Assembly: GCA_002783145.1 (NCBI GenBank)
Contig: PFEX01000004.1
Coordinates: 1 to 32,218 of the forward strand
Direction: 5' to 3'
From: Rhodobacteraceae bacterium CG17_big_fil_post_rev_8_21_14_2_50_65_11
GTDB taxonomy: Bacteria; Pseudomonadota; Alphaproteobacteria; Rhodobacterales; Rhodobacteraceae
Length of the DNA: 32,218 nt
Shown here: positions 10,451 to 20,077 of the stretch, piece by piece
Layout of the letters: each line of letters opens with the position of its first letter
How positions within the stretch are numbered: position 1 is the first letter of the stretch
The notes under the pieces: model-generated
Told to the model about the DNA's origin: nothing
What the model saw: only the letters and a program-made list of their open reading frames with translations
Database searches by the model: none
Program-made: the position numbers and the translations under genes

Positions 10451-11617
10451 TTACTGCGCCGGCATCCGGCGCTCGACCAGTTCGGCGAACCAGCTGCATC
10501 CGGCCGGGATCGCGTCGTCGTCGAAGTTGTATTCGGGGTGGTGGCACATCGGCGTGTCGCCGTTGCCAAGGAAGATATAGGCGCCGGGGCGCTGTTCCAG
10601 CATGTAGGCGAAGTCCTCCGACGGCAGGATCGGGTCGATCGTGTCGATCACCGTGGCGCTGACGGCGCGCGCGGCGTCAAGCGCATGGCCGGTTTCAGCG
10701 GGTGTGTTGATGGTAACGGGGTAGCCCGGCACCCACCGGACCTCCGCCCGCGCGCCGAAGGCCGATGCCGTATCCTCGGCCACCCGGCGCACACGCTCCT
10801 CGGCCTGCGCACGGCATGACGGGTCGAGCGTGCGCACCGTGCCCTTAAGCCGGGCGGTATGGGCGATCACGTTGGAGGCGGTGCTGTCGGTTTCGAACGT
10901 GCCCACGGTCAGCACGACCCGGTGGATCGGGTCGATGTTGCGCGAGACGATGGAATGCAGGCTGACAACGATCTGCGAGGCAACGAGCGTGGTGTCGATC
11001 GCGGCATGGGGCGCGGCGGCATGGCCACCCTTGCCGGTCACGGTGATCTCGAAATCATCGGACGAGGCCAGAAGCGCGCCGGGTCGCGTCGCGAAAGACC
11101 CCACCGGCAGGCCAGGCATGTTGTGCAGCCCGTAGACTTCCTCGATCCCCCAACGGTCCATCAGGCCATCGTCGCACATCGCCTTGCCGCCGGCGCCACC
11201 CTCTTCCGCCGGCTGGAAGATCAGCACCACGGTGCCGTCGAAATTCTTCGTTTCATTCAGGTATTGCGCCGCGCCCAGCAGGATCGAGGTGTGCCCGTCA
11301 TGGCCGCAGGCATGCATCTTGCCCGCCACGGTGGAGGCATAATCGAGCCCCGTCGCCTCGGTGATCGGCAGCGCATCCATGTCCGCACGCAGCCCGATCA
11401 CCCGGCCCTTCGTGTCACTCTTGCCCTTGATCGTGGCAACGACGCCGGTCTTGCCGATACCGGTGGTGATATCCGCGATCCCGAAGCCCTTGAGCCTTTC
11501 CACCACGAAGGCCGCCGTTTCTTCAACGTCATAGAGCAGTTCCGGATGCTGGTGCAGGTGGCGGCGCCAGCCGGTGATGTCCTCGTGCAATTGGGCAAAG
11601 CGGTTGCGGGTGGGCAT
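10451..11617 (-). CDS. M20 family amidohydrolase (HipO/ILR1-like), tandem copy B
   Basis: MPTRNRFAQLHEDITGWRRHLHQHPELLYDVEETAAFV; ACGHDGHT, QPAEEGGAGG, SEDFAYML; 22 bp upstream of copy A. Confidence 0.95.
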   Translation of the reverse strand: MPTRNRFAQLHEDITGWRRHLHQHPELLYDVEETAAFVVERLKGFGIADITTGIGKTGVVATIKGKSDTKGRVIGLRADMDALPITEATGLDYASTVAGKMHACGHDGHTSILLGAAQYLNETKNFDGTVVLIFQPAEEGGAGGKAMCDDGLMDRWGIEEVYGLHNMPGLPVGSFATRPGALLASSDDFEITVTGKGGHAAAPHAAIDTTLVASQIVVSLHSIVSRNIDPIHRVVLTVGTFETDSTASNVIAHTARLKGTVRTLDPSCRAQAEERVRRVAEDTASAFGARAEVRWVPGYPVTINTPAETGHALDAARAVSATVIDTIDPILPSEDFAYMLEQRPGAYIFLGNGDTPMCHHPEYNFDDDAIPAGCSWFAELVERRMPAQ

Positions 11618-11631
11618 TGTCAGATATCCTT

Positions 11632-12801
11632 TCAGGCGGGCATGCGGGATTCGACAAGCTCTGCGAAGAAGCTGCATCCGTAGGGGATCGCTTCGTCGTT
11701 GAAGTTGTATTCGGGGTGGTGGACCTTGGCGCTGTCGCCGTTGCCCACGTTGACGAAGGCACCGGGGCGGGCGCGCAGCATGTAGCTGAAATCCTCGGCC
11801 CCCATGCGCGGCGGGCGGCCGTAATGCACGCGCCCCTCGCCCACCACGGCGCGCGCCACTTCGGCGGCAATTTCCGCGTTTTCCTCGTGGTTCACCGTCA
11901 CCGGGTAGCCGCGTTCGTAGTGGATGTCCGCCGTGCAGCCATAGGCGGCCGCGGTGGCATTCACGATCTCGATGATGCGCACCTCGGCCATGTCGCGCAC
12001 GTCCTCGTCAAGCGTGCGGATGGTGCCGGCCAGCGTCACCGTGTCGTCGATCACGTTGGTCGCGGCGCTTTCGGTGTTCATCACGCAGATCGACACCACC
12101 ACCGATTTCAGCGGGTCGGTGTTGCGGCTGGCCACGGTCTGCAATGCCATCACCGTGGCGCAGGCGGCGGGCAGCGGGTCGATCACGTTATGGGGCTGCG
12201 CAGCGTGGCCGCCGCGCCCGCGGATCACGATCTTCACCTCGTCGGCAGCGGCCATGATCGGACCCGGCGAGACGCCAAATTCGCCAAGCGGCAGGCCCGG
12301 CTCGTTATGCATGCCGTAGACTTCGTCGATGCCCCAGCGGTCCATCAGGCCGTCATCGACCATCGCCTTGCCGCCGGCGCCGCCTTCTTCCGCCGGCTGG
12401 AAGATCAGCACCACGGTGCCGTCGAAATTGCGCGTCTCGGCAAGGTATTTCGCCGTGCCGAGCAGCATCGCCGTGTGCCCGTCATGGCCGCAGGCATGCA
12501 TCTTGCCGGGGTTCTTCGAGGCAAAGGGCAGCCCCGTCTTTTCCGCCATCGGCAGCGCGTCCATGTCGGCGCGCAGGCCAATGACGCGGCCCTTCGTGTC
12601 GGACTTGCCCTTGATCACGCCGACAACGCCGGACCGGCCCACGCCGGGCACGACCTCGTCACAGCCAAAGGCGCGCAGCTTTTCTTCCACCAACGCCGTG
12701 GTGCGCGGCAGATCGTAAAGGAGTTCGGGGTTTTCATGGATATCCCGGCGCCATTCGGTGATCTCGGGCAGCAACTCGGCAAGACGGTTCTTCACAGGCA
12801 T
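11632..12801 (-). CDS. M20 family amidohydrolase (HipO/ILR1-like), tandem copy C
   Basis: MPVKNRLAELLPEITEWRRDIHENPELLYDLPRTTALV; ACGHDGHT, QPAEEGGAGG, AEDFSYML; 14 bp upstream of copy B. Confidence 0.95.
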   Translation of the reverse strand: MPVKNRLAELLPEITEWRRDIHENPELLYDLPRTTALVEEKLRAFGCDEVVPGVGRSGVVGVIKGKSDTKGRVIGLRADMDALPMAEKTGLPFASKNPGKMHACGHDGHTAMLLGTAKYLAETRNFDGTVVLIFQPAEEGGAGGKAMVDDGLMDRWGIDEVYGMHNEPGLPLGEFGVSPGPIMAAADEVKIVIRGRGGHAAQPHNVIDPLPAACATVMALQTVASRNTDPLKSVVVSICVMNTESAATNVIDDTVTLAGTIRTLDEDVRDMAEVRIIEIVNATAAAYGCTADIHYERGYPVTVNHEENAEIAAEVARAVVGEGRVHYGRPPRMGAEDFSYMLRARPGAFVNVGNGDSAKVHHPEYNFNDEAIPYGCSFFAELVESRMPA

Positions 12802-12873
12802 CAAGGGGGGTCCTTGTCAAAGCAATGATCGGATATCCGGAAACCTGACCGATTGTTCAAATCCCGGCAAGGG

Positions 12874-14037
12874 TCATTCGCAAAGCGTGTCCACCAGCCG
12901 GTCCATGAAGCGCTCCCCGGCGGCGAACTGGTCCAGCGTGATGAACTCGTCGGGCTGGTGGGCCTGCGCGATGTCGCCGGGGCCGCAGACAACGGCGGAA
13001 TAGCCCGCCGCCTGGAACTGGCCGGCCTCGGTGCCGTAGCTGACGACGTGGCTCGCGTTGTCACCGGTCAGACGGCGCACGAGGCGTTCGGCCTCGCCGT
13101 CCGTTTCCGGCCGCAGGCCCGGCACGTCCCAGCGACGGTCGAGCGCGATGTAGCAGGACGGGTGAACCTTTTGCATCTCCGCCTCCAGCCGGCGCACCTC
13201 CGCCTCGTAGCGCGCGCCCCAGTCGCCCTGCGAATCGCCGGGAACGCAGCGGAAGGACATGACGAAATTGCAGTCCCTGGCGGTGATGTTGTGTGCCGTG
13301 CCGCCCTCGATGATCCCGACATGCAGCGTGGTGAAGGGCGGGTCGAAGGCCGCGTCGACGCCTTGCGGCGCGCGCGCCCGGTTCTCGTCGTTCATCCGGT
13401 TGGCCCAGTCGATCAGCTTGGCGCCCTCCATGATCGCGTTGACGCCCCGGTCGATCATCGAGCTGTGCACCTCGAAGCCGCGAATCTGCGTATCGTAGCC
13501 GGACCCGCCCTTGTGGCCCGTCACCACCTGCATCGTGGTCGGTTCGCCGATGATGGCCAGCGACGCCTTCGGCAGGCTGCCCTGCATCGCCGCGATCATC
13601 GGCGGCGCGCCGGTGCAGCCGATTTCCTCGTCCCGGCTGAGGCAGATCTGCAAGGGCCGCTTCAGTTCGCGCCGGGACGCTTTCGCCATCGCCGCCATGG
13701 CAAGCGCATCGAACCCCTTCATGTCGCAACAGCCGCGCCCGTAAAGCTTGCCGTTCTTCTCCACCACGGTGAACGGATCGGAGGACCATTCCTGTCCGTC
13801 GACCGGCACCACGTCGGTATGCCCAGACAGGATGACGCCGCCGGGGATGTCCGGACCGATATGGGCGTAAAGGCTCGCCTTGGTGCCATCCTCGTTGTCG
13901 TCCCGGAAACAGCGCGCGCCGATGCCCGCAAGCCAGCCCTCTGCCCAATCCACGAGATCAAGGTTGCTGTCCCGGCTAACCGACGGGAAGGAAACGAGCT
14001 TTTCCAGAAGCTCGCGGGCTGTCTCTGGATCGGTCAT
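12874..14037 (-). CDS. argE: Acetylornithine deacetylase-like M20 peptidase
   Basis: MTDPETARELLEKLVSFPSVSRDSNLDLVDW...LSGHTDVVPVDGQEWSSDPF...GRGCCDMKGFDALAMA...SRDEEIGCTGAP. Confidence 0.88.
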   Translation of the reverse strand: MTDPETARELLEKLVSFPSVSRDSNLDLVDWAEGWLAGIGARCFRDDNEDGTKASLYAHIGPDIPGGVILSGHTDVVPVDGQEWSSDPFTVVEKNGKLYGRGCCDMKGFDALAMAAMAKASRRELKRPLQICLSRDEEIGCTGAPPMIAAMQGSLPKASLAIIGEPTTMQVVTGHKGGSGYDTQIRGFEVHSSMIDRGVNAIMEGAKLIDWANRMNDENRARAPQGVDAAFDPPFTTLHVGIIEGGTAHNITARDCNFVMSFRCVPGDSQGDWGARYEAEVRRLEAEMQKVHPSCYIALDRRWDVPGLRPETDGEAERLVRRLTGDNASHVVSYGTEAGQFQAAGYSAVVCGPGDIAQAHQPDEFITLDQFAAGERFMDRLVDTLCE

Positions 14038-14055
14038 GGGGGCTGTCCTTTGTTG

Positions 14056-14144
14056 TTTGCACAAAGCCTGAGCAGCGGTCACCGCCGCGTCAAGTGCACC
14101 CGCGATATTTGCACAATTTTTGCCCGATCGGTCAAATCTTGACC
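14056..14144. promoter_or_regulatory. Putative operator/promoter region between argE-like gene and ABC transporter operon
   Basis: Two copies of TTTGCACAA (14056-14064 and 14108-14116, 52 bp apart) and a perfect inverted repeat GGTCAA-ATC-TTGACC (14130-14144) inside a 219-bp divergent intergenic region. Confidence 0.45.
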
Positions 14145-14256
14145 CAAGGTTCCGATCAAAGCGCTTGCGAGGTCGGAATTTCCTGATACCGTCATGGCAC
14201 TTAGGCACCATCCCACGAGAGGACGGGCCTGTCCAACCGGCGAGGAGCGTCAGACG

Positions 14257-15264
14257 ATGCTTGATGGGGCAACGCCCTCCGTCCTTGACGTCAAGGACCT
14301 GACTACCACATTCAAGACCCGCGTCGGCGCGGTTCATGCTGTCAACAATGTTAGTTTTAACCTGAAGGCGGGCGAGCTTCTTGGCGTGGTTGGCGAGTCC
14401 GGGTCGGGCAAATCGGTGACGATGATGTCGTTGATCGGGCTTGTGCCATCGCCGCCCGCACGCGTGACCGGCGGGCCGGTGATGTTCGAGGGGCAGGACC
14501 TGCTGACCGCGAGCAACGAACAACTGCGCAAGGTGCGCGGCGCCCGCATCGGGTTCGTGTTCCAGGACCCGATGACCTCGCTCAACCCGGTGTTCTCGGT
14601 CGGCTTCCAGGTGATGGAGCCGCTGCGCAAGCACATGGGCATGAACAAGACCCGCGCCCGCGCCCGCGCCCGCGAATTGCTGGACCTTGTCGGCATTCCC
14701 GACGCGGCCCGGCGGCTCGACGATTTCCCGCACCAGTTTTCCGGCGGCATGCGTCAAAGGGTGATGATCGCCATTGCGCTCGCCTGCGATCCAAAGGTTC
14801 TGATCGCCGATGAACCGACCACGGCGCTTGACGTAACGATCCAGGCGCAGATCATCGAACTCATGAAAGACCTGCGGGACAAGCTCGGCATGGCGGTGAT
14901 CTGGATCACCCATGACCTCGGCGTCATCGCCGGCATCGCCGACCGTGTGCTGGTGATGTATGGCGGGCAGATCGTGGAACATGCCCCGGTGCGGGATCTG
15001 TTCGCCAACCCGCGCCACCCCTATACCCGCGCGCTCTTGCTGACCGTGCCGAACGTGCGCGGCGAGCGGGCGCAGCGGCTGCGGGTAATCGAGGGGCAGC
15101 CGCCAATCCTGCGCGCCGCCCCCACGGCCTGCCCGTTCCGCGACCGCTGCGAACATGCGTTCGACCGGTGTTCGCGCGAAAACCCGGCCCGGCGCCTCGT
15201 CGGCCCGGTGCATGACGTGGCCTGTTTCTGGGACCCCGAGACCGGAGCGTCCAGCGATGTTTGA
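14257..15264 (+). CDS. Dipeptide/oligopeptide ABC transporter ATP-binding protein (DppD/OppD-like)
   Basis: Walker A GESGSGKS, signature [12 protein letters not shown], Walker [14 protein letters not shown]-terminal oligopeptide transporter Cys motif [14 protein letters not shown]. Confidence 0.95.
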   Translation: MLDGATPSVLDVKDLTTTFKTRVGAVHAVNNVSFNLKAGELLGVVGESGSGKSVTMMSLIGLVPSPPARVTGGPVMFEGQDLLTASNEQLRKVRGARIGFVFQDPMTSLNPVFSVGFQVMEPLRKHMGMNKTRARARARELLDLVGIPDAARRLDDFPHQFSGGMRQRVMIAIALACDPKVLIADEPTTALDVTIQAQIIELMKDLRDKLGMAVIWITHDLGVIAGIADRVLVMYGGQIVEHAPVRDLFANPRHPYTRALLLTVPNVRGERAQRLRVIEGQPPILRAAPTACPFRDRCEHAFDRCSRENPARRLVGPVHDVACFWDPETGASSDV

Positions 15265-16267
15265 CGATAGCACCAGCCGCCGTAAACTGGTTTCCGTTTC
15301 GGGGCTGAAGATGTATTTCCCGATCCGGGGCGGCCTGTTGCGGCGACACAGCGGTGACGTGAAGGCCGTGGACGACGTCAGCTTCGACATCTTCGAAGGT
15401 GAAACGCTGGGCGTTGTCGGGGAATCGGGCTGCGGCAAGTCCACCTGCGGGCGTGCCGTGCTGCGGCTTTACGACCTGACGGCCGGCACCGTCCTTGTCG
15501 ATGGCATCGACATCTCGACCATGGGTCAAGGGGCGCTTCGCAAGATCCGCCCGGTGATGCAGATGGTATTCCAGGATCCGCAGGCCTGCCTCAACCCGCG
15601 CATGTCGCTGGCCGATATCATCGGTGAACCGCTGGTCGAGCACACGCGCTTGTCGAAAGCAGACCGGCTTGCCCGGATCTATGAGCTGATGGATGCCGTC
15701 GGCCTCAACCGCGATTTCGCCAATCGCTACCCGCATGAGTTTTCCGGCGGTCAACGGCAGCGCATCGGCATTGCCCGCGCACTCGCCCTGAACCCCAAGT
15801 TCATCGTCTGCGACGAGCCCATCGCAGCGCTCGACGTGTCGATTCAGGCGCAGGTGGTCAACCTGCTGGAGGATCTGCAAAAGGAATTCGGGCTGACCTA
15901 TCTCTTCATCAGTCACGACCTGTCGATGGTGCGCCATATCGCCGACCGCGTGGCGGTGATGTATCTGGGAAAGATCGTCGAACTGGCCGCGCGCGAGGGG
16001 CTCTACCGCGACCCCAAGCACCCTTATACGCAGGCGCTTTTGTCAGCGGTGCCGGAACCCGATCCGGTCGCCCATGACACCGCCAACCGAACGATCCTGA
16101 AAGGCGACGTGCCAAGCCCCTCGAACCCGCCCACCGGCTGCAACTTCTGCACACGCTGCCCGCAGGCAATGGAGATTTGCAGGCAACTGGACCCCGAGTT
16201 CCGCGAAGTCGAACCGGGCCGCTTCGTCGCCTGCCACCTGTTCAACGAAAACGAGACCGCCGGATAA
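15257..16267 (+). CDS. Dipeptide/oligopeptide ABC transporter ATP-binding protein (DppF/OppF-like)
   Basis: Walker A GESGCGKS, FSGGQRQRIGIA, FIVCDEPIAALD; C-terminal CNFCTRCPQAMEIC; overlaps upstream ORF by 8 bp. Confidence 0.95.
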   Translation: MFDDSTSRRKLVSVSGLKMYFPIRGGLLRRHSGDVKAVDDVSFDIFEGETLGVVGESGCGKSTCGRAVLRLYDLTAGTVLVDGIDISTMGQGALRKIRPVMQMVFQDPQACLNPRMSLADIIGEPLVEHTRLSKADRLARIYELMDAVGLNRDFANRYPHEFSGGQRQRIGIARALALNPKFIVCDEPIAALDVSIQAQVVNLLEDLQKEFGLTYLFISHDLSMVRHIADRVAVMYLGKIVELAAREGLYRDPKHPYTQALLSAVPEPDPVAHDTANRTILKGDVPSPSNPPTGCNFCTRCPQAMEICRQLDPEFREVEPGRFVACHLFNENETAG

Positions 16268-16319
16268 CGGTGGCGATCCTTGAGGACAAGAAGAGCACAA
16301 GACCAACAAGGAGACTGAT

Positions 16320-18029
16320 ATGACACTGAAACACATTCTGCTCGGGACCGCGGCGGCCTTCGCCCTGTCCCCGGCGATGGCCCTTGCCGAGCGCGGCTCG
16401 GACGGCCAGCTCAACATCATCTACTGGCAGGCGCCATCGACTCTGAACCCCTACCTGTCGGGCGGCACCAAGGAAGTGGAGTCGGCGTCGCTGGTGCTCG
16501 AATCCTTTGCCCGTTTCGACGAGAACGGAAGCCTCGTGCCGTTCATGGCCGAAGACATCCCGACCGTTGAAAACGGCGGCGTGGCCGAGGACCTGACCTC
16601 GATCACATGGACGATCCGCGAGGGCCTTCTGTGGTCGGACGGCACGCCGGTGACCGCGGCCGACGCCGTGTTCACCTGGGAATACTGCACCCACCCCGAG
16701 GGCGGCTGCGCACAGGCCAGCTATTTCGATGGCGTGGAAAGCGTCGAGGCGGTGGACGATAGCACCGTGACGGTGCATTTTGCAGCGCCCAAGCCGTTCC
16801 CCTACACCGCCTTCGTCGGCTCCGAGAGCCCGATCATCCAGGCTGCGCAGTTTGCCGACTGCCTCGGCGCCGCCGCGCCAGAATGCACCGACGCAAACTT
16901 CGGCCCGATCGGCACCGGCCCCTTCGTGGTCGAGGAGTTCCGGCCCAACGACGTGATCACCTTTGTCGCCAATGAAAACTACCGCAACCCCGATCAACCG
17001 GCCTTCGCAAGGGTGACCTTCAAGGGCGGCGGCGACGCGGCCTCGGCGGCGCGCTCGGTTCTGGAAACCGGTGAGTTCGACTACGCCTGGAACCTTCAGA
17101 TCGATCCGACGCTTCTGCTGGAAATGGAAGCCAACGGCATCGGCACCGTGGCAACCGCATTCGGCACCTCGGTCGAGCGTCTGCACCTCAACCAGTTCAA
17201 CCCGGATCCGGCGCTTGGCGACATCCGTTCGACCCAGGAGGGCGGACCGCATCCGTTCCTCACCGATCCGATCGTGGGCCAGGCGTTGTCGATGGCAATC
17301 GACCGTCCGCTGCTGTCCGAAATCGGCTACGGCGCCGGCGGACAGCCAACCTGCAACGTGCTGCCCGCACCAGAGCTTTATGCCTCCACCGCCAATGATG
17401 ACTGCCTCGTGCAGGACATCCCCGGTGCGATCGCCCTGCTGGACGAAGCCGGGATCGTGGATAGCGACGGCGACGGCGTTCGTGAATACGAGGGAACCCC
17501 GCTGCGGGTTCTGTTCCAGACATCGACCAACGCCGTGCGTCAGGACGCGCAAGCGCTGATCAAGCAGTGGTGGTCGGAAATCGGTGTCGATGCCGAGCTG
17601 CGCAACATCGACGCATCGGTGTTCTTCGGCGGCGATCCGTCGAGCCCCGACACGTTCCAGAAGTTCTACGCCGATATCGAGATGTACACCAACAACTTCG
17701 CCGGCGTGGACCCGGAGGCCTACATGGCCAACTGGCTGTGTTCGGACATTCCCAGCCCCGACACCCAGTGGCAGGGCGCCAACATCCAGCGTTTCTGCGA
17801 CCCGGCCTACGATGCCCTTGTCGCGGAGATGAGCCAGACCGCGGAACTCGAGGAGCGTGGCCGCCTCGCGCGTGAGATGAACGACATGCTGATGCAGTCC
17901 CACTCGATCATCCCGCTGGTTCACCGTGGCGGCGTTTCCGCCCATGCCAACACGCTTGGCGGCGTGCGCATGTCGGACTGGGATTCCGAGCTGTGGAATG
18001 CGGCCGAATGGTACCGCATCGGGGAATGA
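16320..18029 (+). CDS. Peptide ABC transporter substrate-binding protein (SBP family 5)
   Basis: 569 aa; Sec signal peptide MTLKHILLGTAAAFALSPAMALA; YWQAPSTLNPYLSGG, VTAADAVFTWEY, ALSMAIDRPLLSE. Confidence 0.95.
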   Translation: MTLKHILLGTAAAFALSPAMALAERGSDGQLNIIYWQAPSTLNPYLSGGTKEVESASLVLESFARFDENGSLVPFMAEDIPTVENGGVAEDLTSITWTIREGLLWSDGTPVTAADAVFTWEYCTHPEGGCAQASYFDGVESVEAVDDSTVTVHFAAPKPFPYTAFVGSESPIIQAAQFADCLGAAAPECTDANFGPIGTGPFVVEEFRPNDVITFVANENYRNPDQPAFARVTFKGGGDAASAARSVLETGEFDYAWNLQIDPTLLLEMEANGIGTVATAFGTSVERLHLNQFNPDPALGDIRSTQEGGPHPFLTDPIVGQALSMAIDRPLLSEIGYGAGGQPTCNVLPAPELYASTANDDCLVQDIPGAIALLDEAGIVDSDGDGVREYEGTPLRVLFQTSTNAVRQDAQALIKQWWSEIGVDAELRNIDASVFFGGDPSSPDTFQKFYADIEMYTNNFAGVDPEAYMANWLCSDIPSPDTQWQGANIQRFCDPAYDALVAEMSQTAELEERGRLAREMNDMLMQSHSIIPLVHRGGVSAHANTLGGVRMSDWDSELWNAAEWYRIGE

Positions 18030-18053
18030 TCCTCTGATCCAGCACGTCAGGCC

Positions 18054-18076
18054 CCTCCCCCCGTCGCGGGGGGAGG
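18054..18076 (+). other. GC-rich intercistronic stem-loop between SBP gene and permease genes
   Basis: 9-bp inverted repeat CCTCCCCCC-gtcgc-GGGGGGAGG, no U tract. Confidence 0.7.
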
Positions 18077-18134
18077 CGTCACTGCGACACACCCGTCATA
18101 ATACCAACAGACTTCTGAACCGAGGCGCCTCGCC

Positions 18135-19145
18135 ATGCTGACTTTCACGATCCGTCGCTTGCTGATGGCAATCCCGACGCTTCTGTTCATCAGTCTGATC
18201 ATATTCCTGATCCTCGACCTCGCCCCGTCCGACCCGACGGCAAACCTTCCGCTGACCATCCCGCCCGATGTCCGGGCCGATATCCGCGCCTCTCTCGGCC
18301 TCGATGAACCGATCCACATCCGCTTCGCGCTGTGGCTTCAGCAGTTCTTCGTCAACGAGCCGCTGAATCTGTTCGAACACTGGACCGGCTGGAATTTCGG
18401 CGGCGAGGATCGCACCCGCGTGATTTCGTGGCAGACCCGCAGCCCGGTCGTGGACATCATCGCGCAGCGCATGCCGCAGACCCTGTGGGTCGTGGGCACC
18501 GCCTACATCGTTGGCATCCTGATCGCTCTGCCCATCGGCATCTATTCAGCCTACCGGCAATATTCGATCTTCGATCAGGCTGGCACCTTCATCACCATGG
18601 TCGGCTTCTCGATCCCGCCGTTCTTCTCCGGGGTTCTGGTGATCGTGATCTTCGCGGTGCAACTGCAATGGTTCCCGTCGGTCTATGACACCACCCACGT
18701 GGTCATCGGGTGGGACAGCTTCGTCATCCAGATCAAGCAGATGATCCTGCCGGTGATGGTGCTGGCGTTGCAGATCACCAGCCAGATCAGCCGCTTCATG
18801 CGCGCCTCGATGCTTGATAACCTGACGCAGGACTATGTGCGCACGGCGCGCGCCAAGGGCCTGAAGGAAAGCACCGTCGTTCTGGTTCACGTCCTGCGCA
18901 ATTCCATGATCCCGGTGATCACGGTGATCGCGCTTGGCGTGCCGCAAGTCTTCGGCGGCGCCATCATCACCGAACAGGTGTTCAAGGTAAACGGGCTTGG
19001 CCACCTTCTGATCGGCGCCATCCAGAGTGGCGACCTGCCCACGGTGCAGACGCTGACCTTTATCTTCGCGGTGCTGATCGTTCTGTTCAACCTGATTGCC
19101 GATGTGCTTTACGGCATACTTGATCCGAGGATCCGCTATGACTGA
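18135..19145 (+). CDS. Dipeptide ABC transporter permease (DppB-like)
   Basis: 336 aa multi-TM; MLTFTIRRLLMAIPTLLFISLIIFLILDLAPSDP; EAA-type motif YVRTARAKGLKESTVVLVHVLRNSMIP. Confidence 0.95.
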   Translation: MLTFTIRRLLMAIPTLLFISLIIFLILDLAPSDPTANLPLTIPPDVRADIRASLGLDEPIHIRFALWLQQFFVNEPLNLFEHWTGWNFGGEDRTRVISWQTRSPVVDIIAQRMPQTLWVVGTAYIVGILIALPIGIYSAYRQYSIFDQAGTFITMVGFSIPPFFSGVLVIVIFAVQLQWFPSVYDTTHVVIGWDSFVIQIKQMILPVMVLALQITSQISRFMRASMLDNLTQDYVRTARAKGLKESTVVLVHVLRNSMIPVITVIALGVPQVFGGAIITEQVFKVNGLGHLLIGAIQSGDLPTVQTLTFIFAVLIVLFNLIADVLYGILDPRIRYD

Positions 19146-20055
19146 CCTGACCACGCTAGAGGCGGAAACCTACCAGAAGCCGCGCAACCAGTGGTGGGAT
19201 GTGTGGGATCAGTTCAAGACCCACAAGGGCGCGGTGATCGGCGCCGGGTTCTTCATCTTCGTGCTGCTCTTCGTTTTCCTCGGCCCGTTCGTCTGGACGC
19301 TGGACGCGCAGTATATCGATATCCGCGCCCGCAACCAGGGGCCGTCCTGGACGCACCCGATGGGCACCGATCAACTGGGCCGCGACATGCTGTCCCGGCT
19401 GATGGCCGGGGGCCGCACCTCGGTTTCCGTGGGGCTGACGGCAATGTTGCTGGCGCTGATCGTCGGCACCTTCGTCGGGGTCATCGCGGGCTATTTCCGG
19501 CGCCTCGACGGTATCCTGATGCGCCTGACGGACCTGTTCCTTGCGCTGCCGATCCTGCCCTTGCTGCTTGTCATCATCATGCTGTTCCGCGATCCGTTGC
19601 GCGCCAGTTTCGGCCCCGAGGCGGGGATCTTCATCCTGATCGTCTTCGTCATCGGCATCACCAGCTGGATGCCGACCGCGCGGATCGTGCGCGGCGATGT
19701 GCTGGCACTGAAGGAACGCGAATTCGTGCTCGCGGCCCGTTCCATCGGAACCCCACCGCACCGCATGGTGACGCGCCATATCCTTCCCAACGTGCTCAGC
19801 CCGATCATGGTGTCGGCCACGCTCGGGATCGCGACCGCGATCATCACCGAAAGCGCCTTGTCTTTCCTTGGCCTCGGGTTTCCGTCGGATTTCCCGACAT
19901 GGGGCCGGCTGCTGTTCGACGGCACCGACTGGCTGCAACGCAACCCGGAACGGGTGATCTGGCCGGGACTGGCGATTTCGCTGACCGTTCTTTCGGTGAA
20001 CTACATCGGCGATGGCCTGCGCGACGCGCTCGACCCGCGCATCCGGGGACGCTGA
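19138..20055 (+). CDS. Dipeptide ABC transporter permease (DppC-like)
   Basis: 305 aa from ATG 19138 (8-bp overlap with DppB-like); HPMGTDQLGRDMLSRLMAGGRTSVSVG; FVLAARSIGTPPHRMVTRHILPNVLSP. Confidence 0.95.
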   Translation: MTDLTTLEAETYQKPRNQWWDVWDQFKTHKGAVIGAGFFIFVLLFVFLGPFVWTLDAQYIDIRARNQGPSWTHPMGTDQLGRDMLSRLMAGGRTSVSVGLTAMLLALIVGTFVGVIAGYFRRLDGILMRLTDLFLALPILPLLLVIIMLFRDPLRASFGPEAGIFILIVFVIGITSWMPTARIVRGDVLALKEREFVLAARSIGTPPHRMVTRHILPNVLSPIMVSATLGIATAIITESALSFLGLGFPSDFPTWGRLLFDGTDWLQRNPERVIWPGLAISLTVLSVNYIGDGLRDALDPRIRGR

Positions 20056-20077
20056 GGCCGACCGTCGCCTATCGCAG

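Noticed and set aside
9352-14142. Series of long plus-strand ORFs (9352..10662, 10859..11683, 11617..12828, 12853..14142) opposite the M20/argE genes
   Set aside because: They mirror the tandem M20 genes and resemble one another only because the sense genes are paralogous; no independent coding evidence.
14139-14144. TTGACC as a -35 box for the ABC operon
   Set aside because: No convincing -10 element at 16-18 bp; better treated as part of the inverted repeat.
12874-15444. 856-aa minus-strand ORF spanning the argE-like gene and antisense to DppD
   Set aside because: ArgE homology begins at 14037 (MTDPETARELL); the extension crosses the divergent promoter region and is antisense to an ABC ATPase.
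16242-18092. 616-aa ORF antisense to the substrate-binding protein gene
   Set aside because: Shadow ORF from codon-position bias; no recognizable motifs, and the sense strand encodes a clear SBP.
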